From: Carnegiea gigantea
Taxonomy: Eukaryota > Streptophyta > Magnoliopsida > Caryophyllales > Cactaceae
Direction: 5' to 3'
DNA: 64,000 bases
NCBI GenBank assembly: GCA_029747015.1
Contig: JAKOGI010003075.1
Location: forward strand, 1-64,000
Shown: in pieces, positions 37,866 through 49,230 of the stretch
Numbering within the stretch: position 1 is the stretch's first letter
Layout: every line of letters starts with the position of its first letter
Made by a program: the position numbers and the translations under genes
The notes under the pieces: model-generated
What the model was told of the DNA's origin: nothing
Seen by the model: the letters and a program-made list of their open reading frames with translations, nothing else
The model's database searches: none

Positions 37866-40800
37866 AAATGTTATTCGCCAAACTTAATTATGTAGAACCA
37901 GACTGTATTGCTTCCAATGAAAGGACTTTTTCCCCCCACTTGTTGAAAACCCAAAGGCTAGGATTGCAAGACAACATACCGCTTAACACTTACAACATAG
38001 GACAAAATAGAAAACCCCCAAAACACACTATACAGCATCTAATGTAACGGCTTTAGTTGCACTCTTTTCGTGAACTTGATAATAATATAGTTACATAAAT
38101 TAATTTACTTACACTAAACTTGTTAATGTTAGGAATAAAAATATGTCCTTTCGAGGAAAGCCAAGGGTGAGTCATATTTATGTATAATATTCTTCAAATT
38201 AAGGAGGAGTCTCTAATGTGCTTGATATAGTCACATTCTTAAACTGCCTTGCTTAATAAAAATATGAATTCCAGCCTTTGTGTCGAAATCACTCTAATTT
38301 TTTGTTTTTGGGTTTGATGATGTCATCATTTATTTGTCCAAGACTTTCATTTGATGATTATCATTATTTATTTGTCTAAGACTTTCATAGTAATATTGCG
38401 CTAATAATTCCGTGTGACATCCTTTTTTTGTTAAAATTAGCCACTAGGAGTAGATGAATTAAATTTGGGTTCTAATGTACTTCGAGTATACACGATAGTG
38501 AGCCAAAGTTAGTGGGGACCTACCCCTCCACTTCAGCTTATGAGTCAATTTTTGTCCTTACAAACTTTCCTATCTCCAATGTAAGATTCACAACTTTGGC
38601 TGATCATATAAAATAATACACATAGACATCACAACTAACATATTTAAATAATTTACTTTTTTGTTTGTATTATTATTATTATTATAATTTTGGTCCTTTA
38701 GTATTATTTGTTTAACTACTAAATAATGTGTATATTTTTTATAAATTAACTAATTTGTCTATAATAGGAAATTAATATAAAAAAATATCAATCAATAAAA
38801 GAGAATGCAACCAAAAATTAAAAAAACCCTAGCCCACTTCTTGCCCCCTACTTTATTTTTCTAAGCCTCCATCTTCATCCTCTTCTTTTTCCCCTTCATC
38901 ATCTCCGCATACTGCTGCTGTTCTCTATCTTTATCCTCCTCGATCTTCTTCTTTCCCATCACTTTCTTTCTCTGGCTCAGAACTTCTCTCCCAAAAATCA
39001 ACCCGAAAACAAGGTCATTTTGCTGAGTTGGAGGGAGAAAGCAAGGCAATGAGAGGCTTGACCCCTCAAGCCAGCTCACGAGGTGCTCGCTCGCTTGGTG
39101 CACTGCAGCCTTGCCGAACTGGTCACTGCTCGCTCGCACGCATCTTTTGGTTCACAAGTCAAGCACATGTTCTTAGGACATCGATATCAACCACTAGACT
39201 AAGACCTCATTGGTTGTGTCACATATCATTGATCATTTATCATACGTTGGTTTTAGGGGTTAAATAGTCACCTTTATTGATGAAATTTATTTTTTTAAAA
39301 ATCAAATCAATCTTTTTATTCCTGCTTCTTACATAACAAAACGTATGTATATTCATAGTTATCTTGCATAATTATTTGCTATTGCCAACCTGACATCCTA
39401 CTTACCAATCCTATGTATCATATTTGGGTTCTACCCAAATTTCAGTCCAATGCAACCTAAATGCTTCCTGACAATTGCTTCCCATCTTTGTCACTCTCCC
39501 TTTAAGCCTTGTCTTCCTTCATCACAAAAAAATTTAGTTATATATGGGAGATTCAAATTTTTTTTAAAAAAAAAAGAAAGAAGAAGAAGAGGATGATGAT
39601 AATGAATTTTAATCTTCTCTAAGTTTCTTGAAATATTTTATATTGTGATGATGCTCATACTTAATTTGGATTGGTAATTCATTTAGATCATATGTTTTTT
39701 TACTTTTCATCTTATTTTTCCAATAGTTACTTGCACTAATGAAGTGGTGATTTGCAATTCTTTAGAATTTCTAGTGCATTGTTTTTTCATGATAGAGAAT
39801 TGATAACCTCAATACTCTTATAGTCATCTAGAGAGTTTAGGTGATGAATTATTAAGAATTTCATTGTTGACAGGTTGAAATTTGTAAAAAAGAATAAAAA
39901 ATAAATTCATGCATGTGAAAAGAAATAAGAATTGACATTTAACCATTAAGTAAGATATATTTTGCATATAACAAGTGCTCCTAAGAATCAATTCCACAAG
40001 ATAATTTAGGTACACATTCCACTGGTCCTACAAACATAGTCATTTTCCCTGTTATTGTTCCTGGCATGACTTTTATTATCTTATTTCCAAATTGCACTGG
40101 TCGAAATAAGGCCTCTTGATTTAGTGAAAGTAGCACCAATTAAAAGCAAGTTGTTCACTGATCTCAATGTCCCATTGTCCCAGCATGGAGATGGCGGTTT
40201 TCTCTATGGGTTACTTGAATTTTCACAAACAACAATTAATCAGACAAAGCTCATATTAAACTTCTGTCACGTATATTAGTATAGGTTACCTCCTTTGTCA
40301 AAGCATTAGGTTGTGCTATGAATCGGAGCCTTGGCTGAGAATGGTGAGATTCTCGCTGCCACCAATAGCAGACATTTTCTAGTGAGTTTAGTCGTGGTTA
40401 ACCAAGCGAAAGAATCCCCATCAACACCTCAACATCCTTTGGACTAGTCCTTTCCCAAAGTGATTGTATGCAAGCGTGATTTGCATAATCCTGTCTTGGG
40501 TATGGCTTTAGTGAGCGCCAAATAAAAACACCTGTTTTCATTATTATCAAAGCAAATCATCAATTTTAGGACTTAGCCATTAATTGTAGAGTGTCTCAAA
40601 TCAAAGTAGTAGTATCCAAGATCAATTATTCTGTTTTCATTTGAATAAAAGAAGAATGGATGTCTTCTTGAAAGTTATTATGGAAGAATCTTCTCACAGA
40701 AGAAAGCAATAGGCCGGTTTGAAAAGCACGCTTGAAAATAAATAAAGAGGTCATTTATTCATAGCAAAAAAGTCATTGGCTCACTCATATGTGAAAATGC

Positions 40801-41164
40801 AGGCTACAGGCTCTCTATCCTTCTTACCTTATATAAGATTTTATTCATTCTTCAAAGCTTTCTTTCATGGATAATGTTTAGTATTCCTCTGTAAGCATAG
40901 TTATTGGAGATTCAAACTAAAGAAAACAAAAGAATTACCTTACTATGTTTGATCATATGACAATTCAAGGTGGTGATGGAAGTTGAGCTGCATCACCCCC
41001 AATCCCTAATTAATTAATTAGCTTAATCAACTTACTTAATAACATGCTTGCAGCAGAAGTTTCAATGATTGGAGGCATGAGCGTTGTCTTGGCTTGAACA
41101 AGGCAATGAATAGAACTAAGTGATTTAAGTAGAAGTGCTCCCACAAATGTAAGTTTAAATATGA
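37866..41164. other. Intergenic, no supported gene
   Basis: One frame of 92 codons on the minus strand (38861-39139) ends in a charged Lys/Glu/Met-rich segment (EEDKDREQQQYAEMMKGKKK). It could be a gene fragment, but I recognise no family. A 21-bp repeat ('ttatttgtc(c/t)aagactttcat') occurs at about 38331 and 38369. Nothing else is supported. Confidence 0.5.
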
Positions 41165-41172
41165 TTAGAGAG

Positions 41173-41506
41173 TAGATCTGACAAAATCGACTCGAGATCT
41201 GAAACCTGAACTGAATGACCCAGATCTATACCCGACCTGACATCCGAAACAAGTTCAACCAATAGTGGCCCCGAAACTCCAATCGACCCGAAGCAAACCA
41301 TATCTAGCCTGAAATTTCCAACAAAACTGCTTATTTTTGCATAACAAGCTTATTGGAACGACAATTGATTGACCCGAAGTCGATCCAAAACGAAATTCGC
41401 CCTACCCAAACTGAATTGTCCCAAAATATCGCTCGATCCGAAACATGACTCTATCCAAACTTAACCTAACCTGTACTCAAACCAAATGATCAATTTGTCA
41501 GATCTA
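41173..41506. mobile_element. Non-autonomous hAT-like MITE, 334 bp
   Basis: Inverted ends TAGATCTGACAAAATCGA and TAGATCTGACAAATTGATC (right end read on the minus strand). Flanking octamers are TTAGAGAG (41165-41172) and TCAGAGAG (41507-41514), an eight-base duplication with one mismatch. The interior is rich in 'gacccgaa' variants and non-coding. Confidence 0.8.
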
Positions 41507-41514
41507 TCAGAGAG

Positions 41515-42540
41515 TTCAAGACATAGCATAAGTCTACTTCACACTACTTTTTAACCTTGTTACAACCAAATTGCAACTTGATATGATATCTTTTAAATCC
41601 CTCCCTAGGCATGCTTATTCTAAGCTCCGCCAAGTCTTCCGGCTATTTCATAGCCATCGTGAGTATCTAATAGTGTTAACCACATAAGACATGAAAGCTT
41701 ACTTCCTTCGGCTTACTAGGGAGTTGACTGTTTATCAATTTCTCACCTAAAACAAAAAACATAAAAATATTTGAAAAGATGAGCAGAAACCCAGTATATT
41801 TATCCCTATACTGTAAAATAACTTTTAGAACAATTTAGTTGGGTGCCTGCATTTGAACTCATTTTAGTTCGAAAATAGGACAAGGAGAGAATATAAGCAA
41901 AACCATTATCAGTTATTTTCTGAAAGTAAAACCCAAGCTAGTGAACTCATACACGTAGTGCAATAATTGAATAGGAGTATGCCTTCTAGGCCAATTAAAA
42001 AGTGTGAGCTAAAGCCGCACAGGTAAATTGACAAACCTAAACCCTGATAAATTGATAACTAGTGGGTCCACTTGATTATGTAGCAAAATGGTGCTTGAAA
42101 ATGATTCTTTAAATACTTTTATATTATGAGACTTTATTATATATAAAAACATGTGAGTTTTTCAAGGGTACAACTTGCAAACATACCTGGATTCTTGAAA
42201 TCTCTCTCTTTTCAAGAAAACATCTTTTTATGGCTTGCCAACGACAAAATGGCATCATGTCTGCTTCAAATGTATCTTTGTATGGTTAACAGGTTTCGAG
42301 TAATCTTTATTAATTAATTGCAACCTTAGTAAGTGATTTATACTCTTCTTGGCATTTTCTTAATTATCGATGCACCCATCGTCACTTACTTAGCCATGCA
42401 AAATGATTTTATTCCCCCTTTCTGTATCCTCATTGTTATTATTATTATTATTGCTAATAGTGCTAAAACTATTATTATTCTCATGGGCATTAATATTGTT
42501 ATCTCTATTATTGTTAATATTATTGCTGTTAACAATTTAT
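41515..42540. other. Intergenic, no gene seen
   Basis: AT-rich. An (ATT)n-rich stretch at 42430-42540 gives an isoleucine-rich pseudo-frame. Confidence 0.5.
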
Positions 42541-43480
42541 TTCAATTTGCAAGTTTCGAGGACAAAACTCATTTTAATAGAGAAGGCTGTGATAGCCCGA
42601 ACCTAATCCATTTTAATCATTTTTAATTATTTAGAATTTAATAAAGTTGAGTACGCGCTCTTTAATTTAATTATTTGGAATTTAGTTATGTACTGCAGGG
42701 CTTAGGCAACAAAATGACATCCAGACAAGGTGTTAGTATGCTATTTGTGACATTATTTAGTATTCATGAATGAATATGGAAACATTTATTTATAAATTGG
42801 CTAAATTAAAAATAATGCTGATAAAAAAATATAAATTAATTTACTAGACTTTCATACAAAAGCCCCTACAAAGTAAAATGATGTAGTTTCAAATTCAAAA
42901 GGATATACATACGCATATAATATGAATAAAACAAAGAATAAGAATTAAATCATTAACTAGAAAGCGAAAATATTATTTGTTTGGTGTCAATTAGAAGACG
43001 AAGAAATACCTAAGCAAGGATCAAAATTGTTGTATCACTGGGGCCATGTTGGATGATTCTAGAATAGAGGGAGGTCAGCTAGAATTCATGCATTAAAAAA
43101 AAAAAAAAATGATGATGGGGGCTGAAGGATATAAGCTAGGATTATTTTGCATCCTACTCACACTCAAAGCATTAAACTCTCTCTCTCCTCCTTTGCTTTT
43201 GCTGCTACTGCCCGACGTCACTGGCCATGTGCTGCCATCGCTTGCCGCCCGTTGCTCATCGGAGCACCGCCCATCGACCCCCATCTTTCTTCTCCACATG
43301 TCGTTGCTCATCTATCTTGTTCCTTCAAGGTGAAACCCCTTCAATCCTTTGCCATTTCAACTATCAAGCTATATTCATTCTTTCAAATTCGGTATATAAA
43401 TTGTATTTTAGTTTAATATAAGTGTTTTTAGTGTTAATTTGAAGTTGAGTACAATAATTTTGAGTCTGAGCGGTTTAGGG
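42541..43480 (+). mobile_element. Remnant of a Ty3/Gypsy 3' end and LTR
   Basis: 'aagtttcgaggacaaaactc' followed by a purine-rich 'aatagagaaggc' and TGTGATAGCCCGAACC (42588) matches the usual order at the 3' end of Tekay-like Ty3 elements: a pol C-terminal FEDK-like string, the purine tract, then the LTR start. The CT-rich segment at 43170-43300 could be the LTR transcription start region. The LTR end was not found, and the left part has no pol. Confidence 0.45.
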
Positions 43481-44514
43481 TTGTGGGGTGTTGGGTTGAG
43501 CCCACATATGTGAGTTGAATTGATAAGGGCGAAGTATGGTCTCAAACTTTCATATTCTTTTGGTCGGATGAATTAAGTGCAGAGAAGTCTCGTTATTATT
43601 TTGAAAGAGTTTAATGGTTGATTTTGTATTCGGAGTGTGCCATTGATGAGGTTGAGAATGAATGACAAGAAAAATAGAAAAGTTAAATGTTTGGAAGACA
43701 GCAAGTATATTTATAACTTTGGGACTCAAGTAGAAAACTTGGGTTGTATTTTTGGGTAAGAATTGAGTTTTGATGGTGATTGAAGTTAGACCTCTTATTT
43801 GGATTGTGGTAAGCAAACAGAAAGATTGGAAAAGTTGAGGAAGAGTGAGTTGAAATGACTAATTAAGCTTCTAATGCTAGTTATCATATTCGAAAAATAT
43901 CGAAGGGTTGAGATTTTAATAAATTCAATATGAAAGGCTTCTAGTGAATTTAAATAATAATAATAATTAAGTAAAGTGTACTTAAGATTTTAAAAGGAAC
44001 AACCATTATTTTTAAAGCTTTGGATGCTTGTCACCTCTTATTAGAGCTAAGATTAAATACATTAGATTTACTCATTTAATCTAAGCCTGGGTATGGTTGT
44101 CATGAACTACAACAACAAGAACAACAACAACAACAACAACAAGAAGCAATGGACATATTTCAATTAAAAAAAAAAAAAAAACTCCATGGCCATGCTTGAA
44201 ATTAAGTACAAAGTAGGAACCTTTAACTTGGAATAAAGCCAACCCATTAATGTTAGGGTCGGTATGTTTATATTAAATCAATCAATAAAACTATGGAACC
44301 AAATAATTAGTTGAATAATAAATGGTTAATAAGAATTTTTAAAAAAGAAGAAGAAGAAGAAGAACATAAAATGTGGGTGTGTGCTCTTATTTGCTAAAAT
44401 TTATCATGATGAAAATTATTTAACATAGCTAATAATAAAAGACCCCTTTGAACACAGAAGTGAGGCCGATTCCGCTAACTGCCTAAGTCATTAATTAAGT
44501 CTTTCAAAGAGGGG
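43481..44514. other. Intergenic with (CAA)n and (GAA)n runs
   Basis: (CAA)n at about 44110-44145, poly(A) at 44166-44180 and (GAA)n at 44346-44364. No gene recognised. Confidence 0.55.
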
Positions 44515-44522
44515 CATGAGAT

Positions 44523-45078
44523 TAGGGATGGCAACGGGGCGGGTTGGGGACGGGGAGTATATTCCCCATCCCTGTCCCCACTGGAATCCCCGCTCCCCGT
44601 TCCCACCCCATTCCCCGCTGCAGGGAAAAAATTCCCCCCCCCGTCCCCATCCCCGGCGGGGATTTAATCCCCATCGGGGCCCCAACGGGGATTTTTACCC
44701 ACTGTTTTTTCCTTACCTTCTAAACTCTTCACGGCCATGAGTACCAAATCCAGTATATACCTAGGATTTTTACAAAAAAAATTACATATATAACCTTAGT
44801 TGTTTCATTTAAAAATTTTGAAAATAAGGTTATTTTTGTAATTTTAATTAAAATTGGGGACGGAGGCGGGAATTTTTCCCCAATCGGGGTATCGGGGACG
44901 GGGATGGGAACGAGGCAAAATCCCCGACGAGGAAATGGGGACGGGGACGAGTTGAACTATGTCCCCGTCCCCGTCCCCGTCCCCATCCCCGAGCGGGGAT
45001 TTGGGGACGGGGATTTTTCCCCACTTCGGGGAGGGGCCCCGGTGGGGACGGGTATTCTCCAACTTTTTGTCATCCCTA
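44523..45078. mobile_element. GC-rich hAT MITE, 556 bp
   Basis: Perfect eight-base duplication CATGAGAT on both sides (44515-44522, 45079-45086). Ends TAGGGATGGCAAC and TAGGGATGACAAA (right end on the minus strand). Both arms are built of 'GGGGAC'/'GTCCCC' repeats on either side of an AT-rich middle (44740-44860). Translated glycine- or proline-rich frames are artefacts. The octamer TSD and TAGGGATG ends place it in hAT. Confidence 0.92.
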
Positions 45079-45086
45079 CATGAGAT

Positions 45087-45759
45087 ACTGTTAAGCCAAG
45101 GTACATTTACTATATGTACCTTTCAAAAATCCACATATTTTTTGATAAATTTTAAAATCTCAAAATATACAAGTATAATTAATTATTTTCAAGTATTCTC
45201 CATCCACGTAATCAAGTGGACCCATCAATTATCTGTTATCAAGGCTTAGGCCCATTAATTCACTCGTGCGGCTTCAGCTAGGGATTCTCAATCGACCTGG
45301 GAGGTGTGCATCTTACTCAGAAATCGCATTGTTCACACATGAGCTCATCATTCTACTTTCAGATAATAATCGATAATAGTTTTAATATAATTCTCTCTCC
45401 CCATCATTTTGAACTAAAATAAACTAAAATGCACGCTCTTAATAAAAAGTGAATTTCTATCTTTACGGTAAAGGAGTAAACGTATTTCACTTCGACTCAT
45501 TCTTCGAAGACATTTGTGTTTTATGTTTTTATGTTTAAAAAAAAATTGAAGCCCTTATCTGACAACACCAGAGAGGCAAAGAGACAGTCAATAATATCTA
45601 GACAAGCTCACAGTGACATTTCATAAAGTCAAGGATCGTCGAAATGGAAGCTTTGTAGGTTGCTGGACTCATTTGAGTTTGGGGATGTATAAATTATGCA
45701 TCATCTGATTTTTATGCAAGTTAAAGTGTGTTGTGATGCTTATCTTCAGAGTATTAACT
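45087..45759. other. Intergenic, no gene seen
   Basis: No ORF or repeat boundary recognised. Confidence 0.5.
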
Positions 45760-46425
45760 AAACCTTATCCTATCGAGGATGACAGTAACATCCTAACCTT
45801 ATTCCTCTACGGTATTAGCCACTAAAGCTCAAATATTTAAGGTTAACAAGGCGACTACGAGTTGCAGTGTTACATGAGCCATCGGGTACATCGATAAGAC
45901 TATCAACATTGACTCAAAAAGACTGGATTGATCCAAATATGGTGGGATCCCATAATCGATTGCCACGCCCCATCACTCTTAGTCCTAAAACCAGAATGGA
46001 TGGTTGAAGCTCCAATCATTTGTCCTATTTGGGAACTATGTTCCTAATTTTAAGTCTATGGATGCTGACGTTCTCAACATTTTGGACAGTAATCCCAGCT
46101 CCACCTTCCATAACAACGTTTGCACCACATACATTAATGGTTTCATGGCTTGTCATGACCAACTCGTGGTTGAACCTTATGGTCAGGAGGATGAAAACTA
46201 TGATCCAAGGTGACTCCTCTTGGATGATAGCATGGCGTAGGGTGCCACCTTGCTAGCTTTGGGGTTTAGCATATTGTTGTCAGAGGAGTCTGTGACCACA
46301 TAGTTCTTACTAGCAACGCCCCCAATGGTTCCACTTTTGAATCCAAGTGTGCACTTGACTGCCCTTTTTCAGTTTTTGTGCTAGCTAGAACGACACTGCC
46401 ACCAAGCATCTATTGGATTAGTGAA
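45760..46425 (-). pseudogene. Pectate lyase (PL1) pseudogene
   Basis: On the minus strand, pieces of the parallel beta-helix enzyme that cleaves pectate in cell walls are readable in order. NPIDAWWQC near 46415 comes first. Then CTLGFKSGTIGG and KNYVVTDSSDNN, and after a frameshift a 60-codon run with TLRHAIIQEESPWII, HELVMTSHETINV and GAGITVQNVENVSIHRLKIR ending at an in-frame stop. Past it are GFRTKSDG and SHHIWIN, then traces of the DGLID region. Several frameshifts and stops exclude function. The catalytic Arg region further downstream is not recognisable. The frames on the plus strand at 46004-46256 are antisense. Confidence 0.85.
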
Positions 46426-46894
46426 TTTATAGGGGCCTCTATATTTGCCTGCCAAGATCCTCCTTGTATTATTAATTACAGCCTCTATCGATCCATGTGC
46501 ATTCAAACACAAAATTTAATTTCAAATTTGGGTACATAAATATAAACTAAGCAAAGTGTCTAACTGGTGCACATATAAAGTTATAGTTTAACACAAAATT
46601 TAATTAATGTGTGTGCAAGCTTACATTTGAGCTTGATGATTGATCTTATTAGCAACACTGAAAGGATAGGGAGTACATGCCTCCATGCTATGTTTCAAGG
46701 CTTCTTAACCCATTTTCTCTAGTATCTCTCAGATTCCTCGATGTATTCTGTAGGGATAATAGGTTTAAATCAGTGGCAAGAAAATGACAATGGGAACTGT
46801 GATGTGAGAGTACCACTGCCTTGAAAGTGATTTTAGCTCAACCTCGATGCAAATTGAAACAGTTGTTCACTCCCCAAGGTTCACAGAACTAGGT
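46426..46894. other. Intergenic, no gene seen
   Basis: May include further upstream parts of the pectate lyase pseudogene, but no convincing peptide could be read. Confidence 0.45.
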
Positions 46895-47515
46895 TGTTGA
46901 ATGCGTGCACTCGTAGCCAGAACCTTGGAACACACATGATTACAATTGTGCTGAACACTTAGAACAACAGAGAGTAGAGAAGCAAAAAAGAGGGGAGGAC
47001 AAGAGTGCTTGGTGTGAGTTGCAGCATCAGGGGGAGCAAAGTATTTATACTGCAAAAAGGAGCTGTTGTGGGTGAGAAATAACTAGGAACTGCTGTGATG
47101 TCATGGCTGAAAAACAGAGCCACCACTCATACTGCTGAAGATCAAGGCCACTAGCCGTTACTGGAGGAAAAAGTGGAGAGAAATTTATCAGTGAATGTTG
47201 ATGCTTATGCAGCAAATGGACGTAAAAATTAAAAGAATTTTCCTCCAAACAATTAGTAGATAATGCTCAAGGCCCACGAACGACGACTGTGCCATAGTCG
47301 AGCGACCGAACCATACCAGACCGGGCGGGCAGGCGGCGCACGCGCGCATATGTGGTGTTCACCCTCACTCCATAGCACTATTAAAACCAAGCCCAAAGGA
47401 ATTCAACAAGCTCAAGAAAGAGGGAGTAATAAAAACCCCACAAGGGGCTTCTAATCCTCCTTTGTAGGACATGGAGTAGGAGCAAAAGAAGCTAGGTTTA
47501 CCATTACTTCCAACA
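46895..47515 (-). repeat. 3' LTR of the copia element
   Basis: Minus strand: starts TGTTGGAAGTAATGG after a purine-rich GTCGGGGAT, and ends GCACGCATTCAACA. A TATA box (TATAAATAC, 47049-47041) precedes a pyrimidine-rich start region, as expected for a U3/R promoter. Confidence 0.7.
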
Positions 47516-47911
47516 ATCCCCGACTAATAGCATACAGACCAACGAAGAATCGATATGGGAAAAGGAGTGGTTAGATACTTAAGTATCAATGTCTTTCGAT
47601 TGAATTAATACATAGTAAAGTAGGGTAACAATTGAGTCTATCAAGTGAATGAATCTTGAACTTGATAGATTTTGGTTGAGACCCCCCGCAACACATGTCA
47701 CCCCTTAGGGTCAATATGTATTCCGTGATAATTCACTTGCGCTTTTTAAGGCCATGCGCACATGTCAGGTCTCATAAATACTTTAGAGAGATAACCTAGA
47801 GTCTCTCATAGAAGGCAGCCACACCTTTACACTTACGTAGGTAATTCCATTAAGTCCATCTCAACATGAACTATCATAATCATGGATATGAAATTATTAA
47901 TAGCAAGAGTT
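47516..47911 (-). other. Copia 3' internal region
   Basis: Non-coding region between the RNase H end and the 3' LTR. It continues at 48924-49150 on the other side of the Mutator-like insertion. Confidence 0.55.
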
Positions 47912-47921
47912 GCTCAACCTC

Positions 47922-48913
47922 AGGGGCGGAGCTATAGGGGGGTCACGTGGGGTTAAGCGACTCTGCTTTAAAAAAAAAAAAGAAATCTGTTGGTTAAGTT
48001 AAAAAAAACAATAAGCTATATATATAATTTGTGATGTATATGGATGCATTAAAACAAGCTTGCTTTGGTGGTGGATGGGCGAAGATCTTAGGCTGGTGCA
48101 CTCCTCACTCCTCGCGGGTTCGAGCCTTGCTACTGGCATTTAACTCAAAGCTTTCCTTGTTTTTTTTTTTTTTGGCTCAAGTTTCGGATTAGAATCTGCG
48201 ACTCTCCCCTTCCCCTTATGCTGTTCCCCCCACTGCCTACCCCTATAGTCACAGAAACTCAGAATCAAAAACCCACTACTCCCAGACCTAGTTGTCCGCC
48301 ACTGGTGGCATTATCCGGCAGCCACCATCAACCCTTCAGGCACTGGCCCTACGCCACCAATAGTCTACCACCACTAAAACTAATTTGCAAGGTACAAAAA
48401 CTAAAACTCTAGATCCAAGTCTAAGTATTTAGTTTTAATTTTCACTTTTCTTCATCAAATTTCTGATTGCTTGCCCTTTAATTATTTAGATAGTTAAATT
48501 AATTTCAATTGTTGAAATCATTTGATGAAATTGACTACAAATCATTTGTCAATTGTAATTGTATATATTGTTCACTGCTTGGATTCGTCTCTGATTAGTT
48601 ACAATTGTTGAATAATCTTTACTTGCCTAATTAAATTTTTTTAATCCAGTTGAAAATGCATAGATATTTAAAAAAGTTGGCTACTGAATCGTTTCCTTCG
48701 ACTTGTACATCTGAAAATTCTCCTTTGAATTAAGAAAATGGTGAACACAACACTCAAACGTGAACCCCAAATTTTGATGCAAATACTAATCCCACGCCTT
48801 GATTATATTAGCTTTGTGGTTTCGTTTTTGTGCATATTATTAAATTTCAAAATTTAAATCAGATGTATGTTTGAGCCCTGACCCCACTTGAATTAATTCC
48901 TGAATTCGCCACT
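47922..48913. mobile_element. Mutator-like non-autonomous element, about 1 kb
   Basis: The flanking ten-base duplication is GCTCAACCTC (47912-47921, 48914-48923). Ends are AGGGGCGGAGCTATAGG and, on the minus strand, AGTGGCGAATTCAGGAA, short imperfect inverted ends. A TSD of 9-11 bases points to MULEs. The TSD can be written as 12 bases if the terminal A/T is assigned to the target. The interior has no transposase. It contains a tRNA B-box-like GGTTCGAGCC (48118-48127) followed by a poly(T) run. Confidence 0.65.
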
Positions 48914-49230
48914 GCTCAACCTCACACATATTAATCGGTGAATCCATCAAGTGCGTCTTAGCAGCATCACCCCAATAGGGTATGGATCTATTAAGAGCAT
49001 AAGAGTTCAACCTCTCAAAAGCACTACTATATGCCATAGGGATGAATATGTAGTGCATATTGAAACTAATATGGCTTCATTTGACCACAAGTGGATATCT
49101 ACCATATTACTTCAATCCGTGGGTTGTAGTCTTATCCCCCTCGACGTCTCAAGAATATTCACCTAGTCAAGCCCTTGGTCAGTCGATCTGCTAGCTTTCT
49201 CTTGGATCTCACGTATTCAAAGGAGATGAC

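Noticed and set aside
42333..42626. 97-codon hydrophobic frame, possible membrane protein
   Set aside because: Isoleucine-rich because of an (ATT)n stretch. Its end is the decayed Ty3 pol C-terminus.
43109..43333. 74-codon frame with hydrophobic leucine run
   Set aside because: CT-rich segment within a probable LTR remnant. No conservation visible.
44110..44145. (CAA)n run as another LINE tail on the minus strand
   Set aside because: The sequence beside it has none of the RTE 3' UTR blocks, so it is treated as a simple repeat.
44491..45062. Glycine- and proline-rich frames
   Set aside because: Products of the GGGGAC repeats in the hAT MITE.
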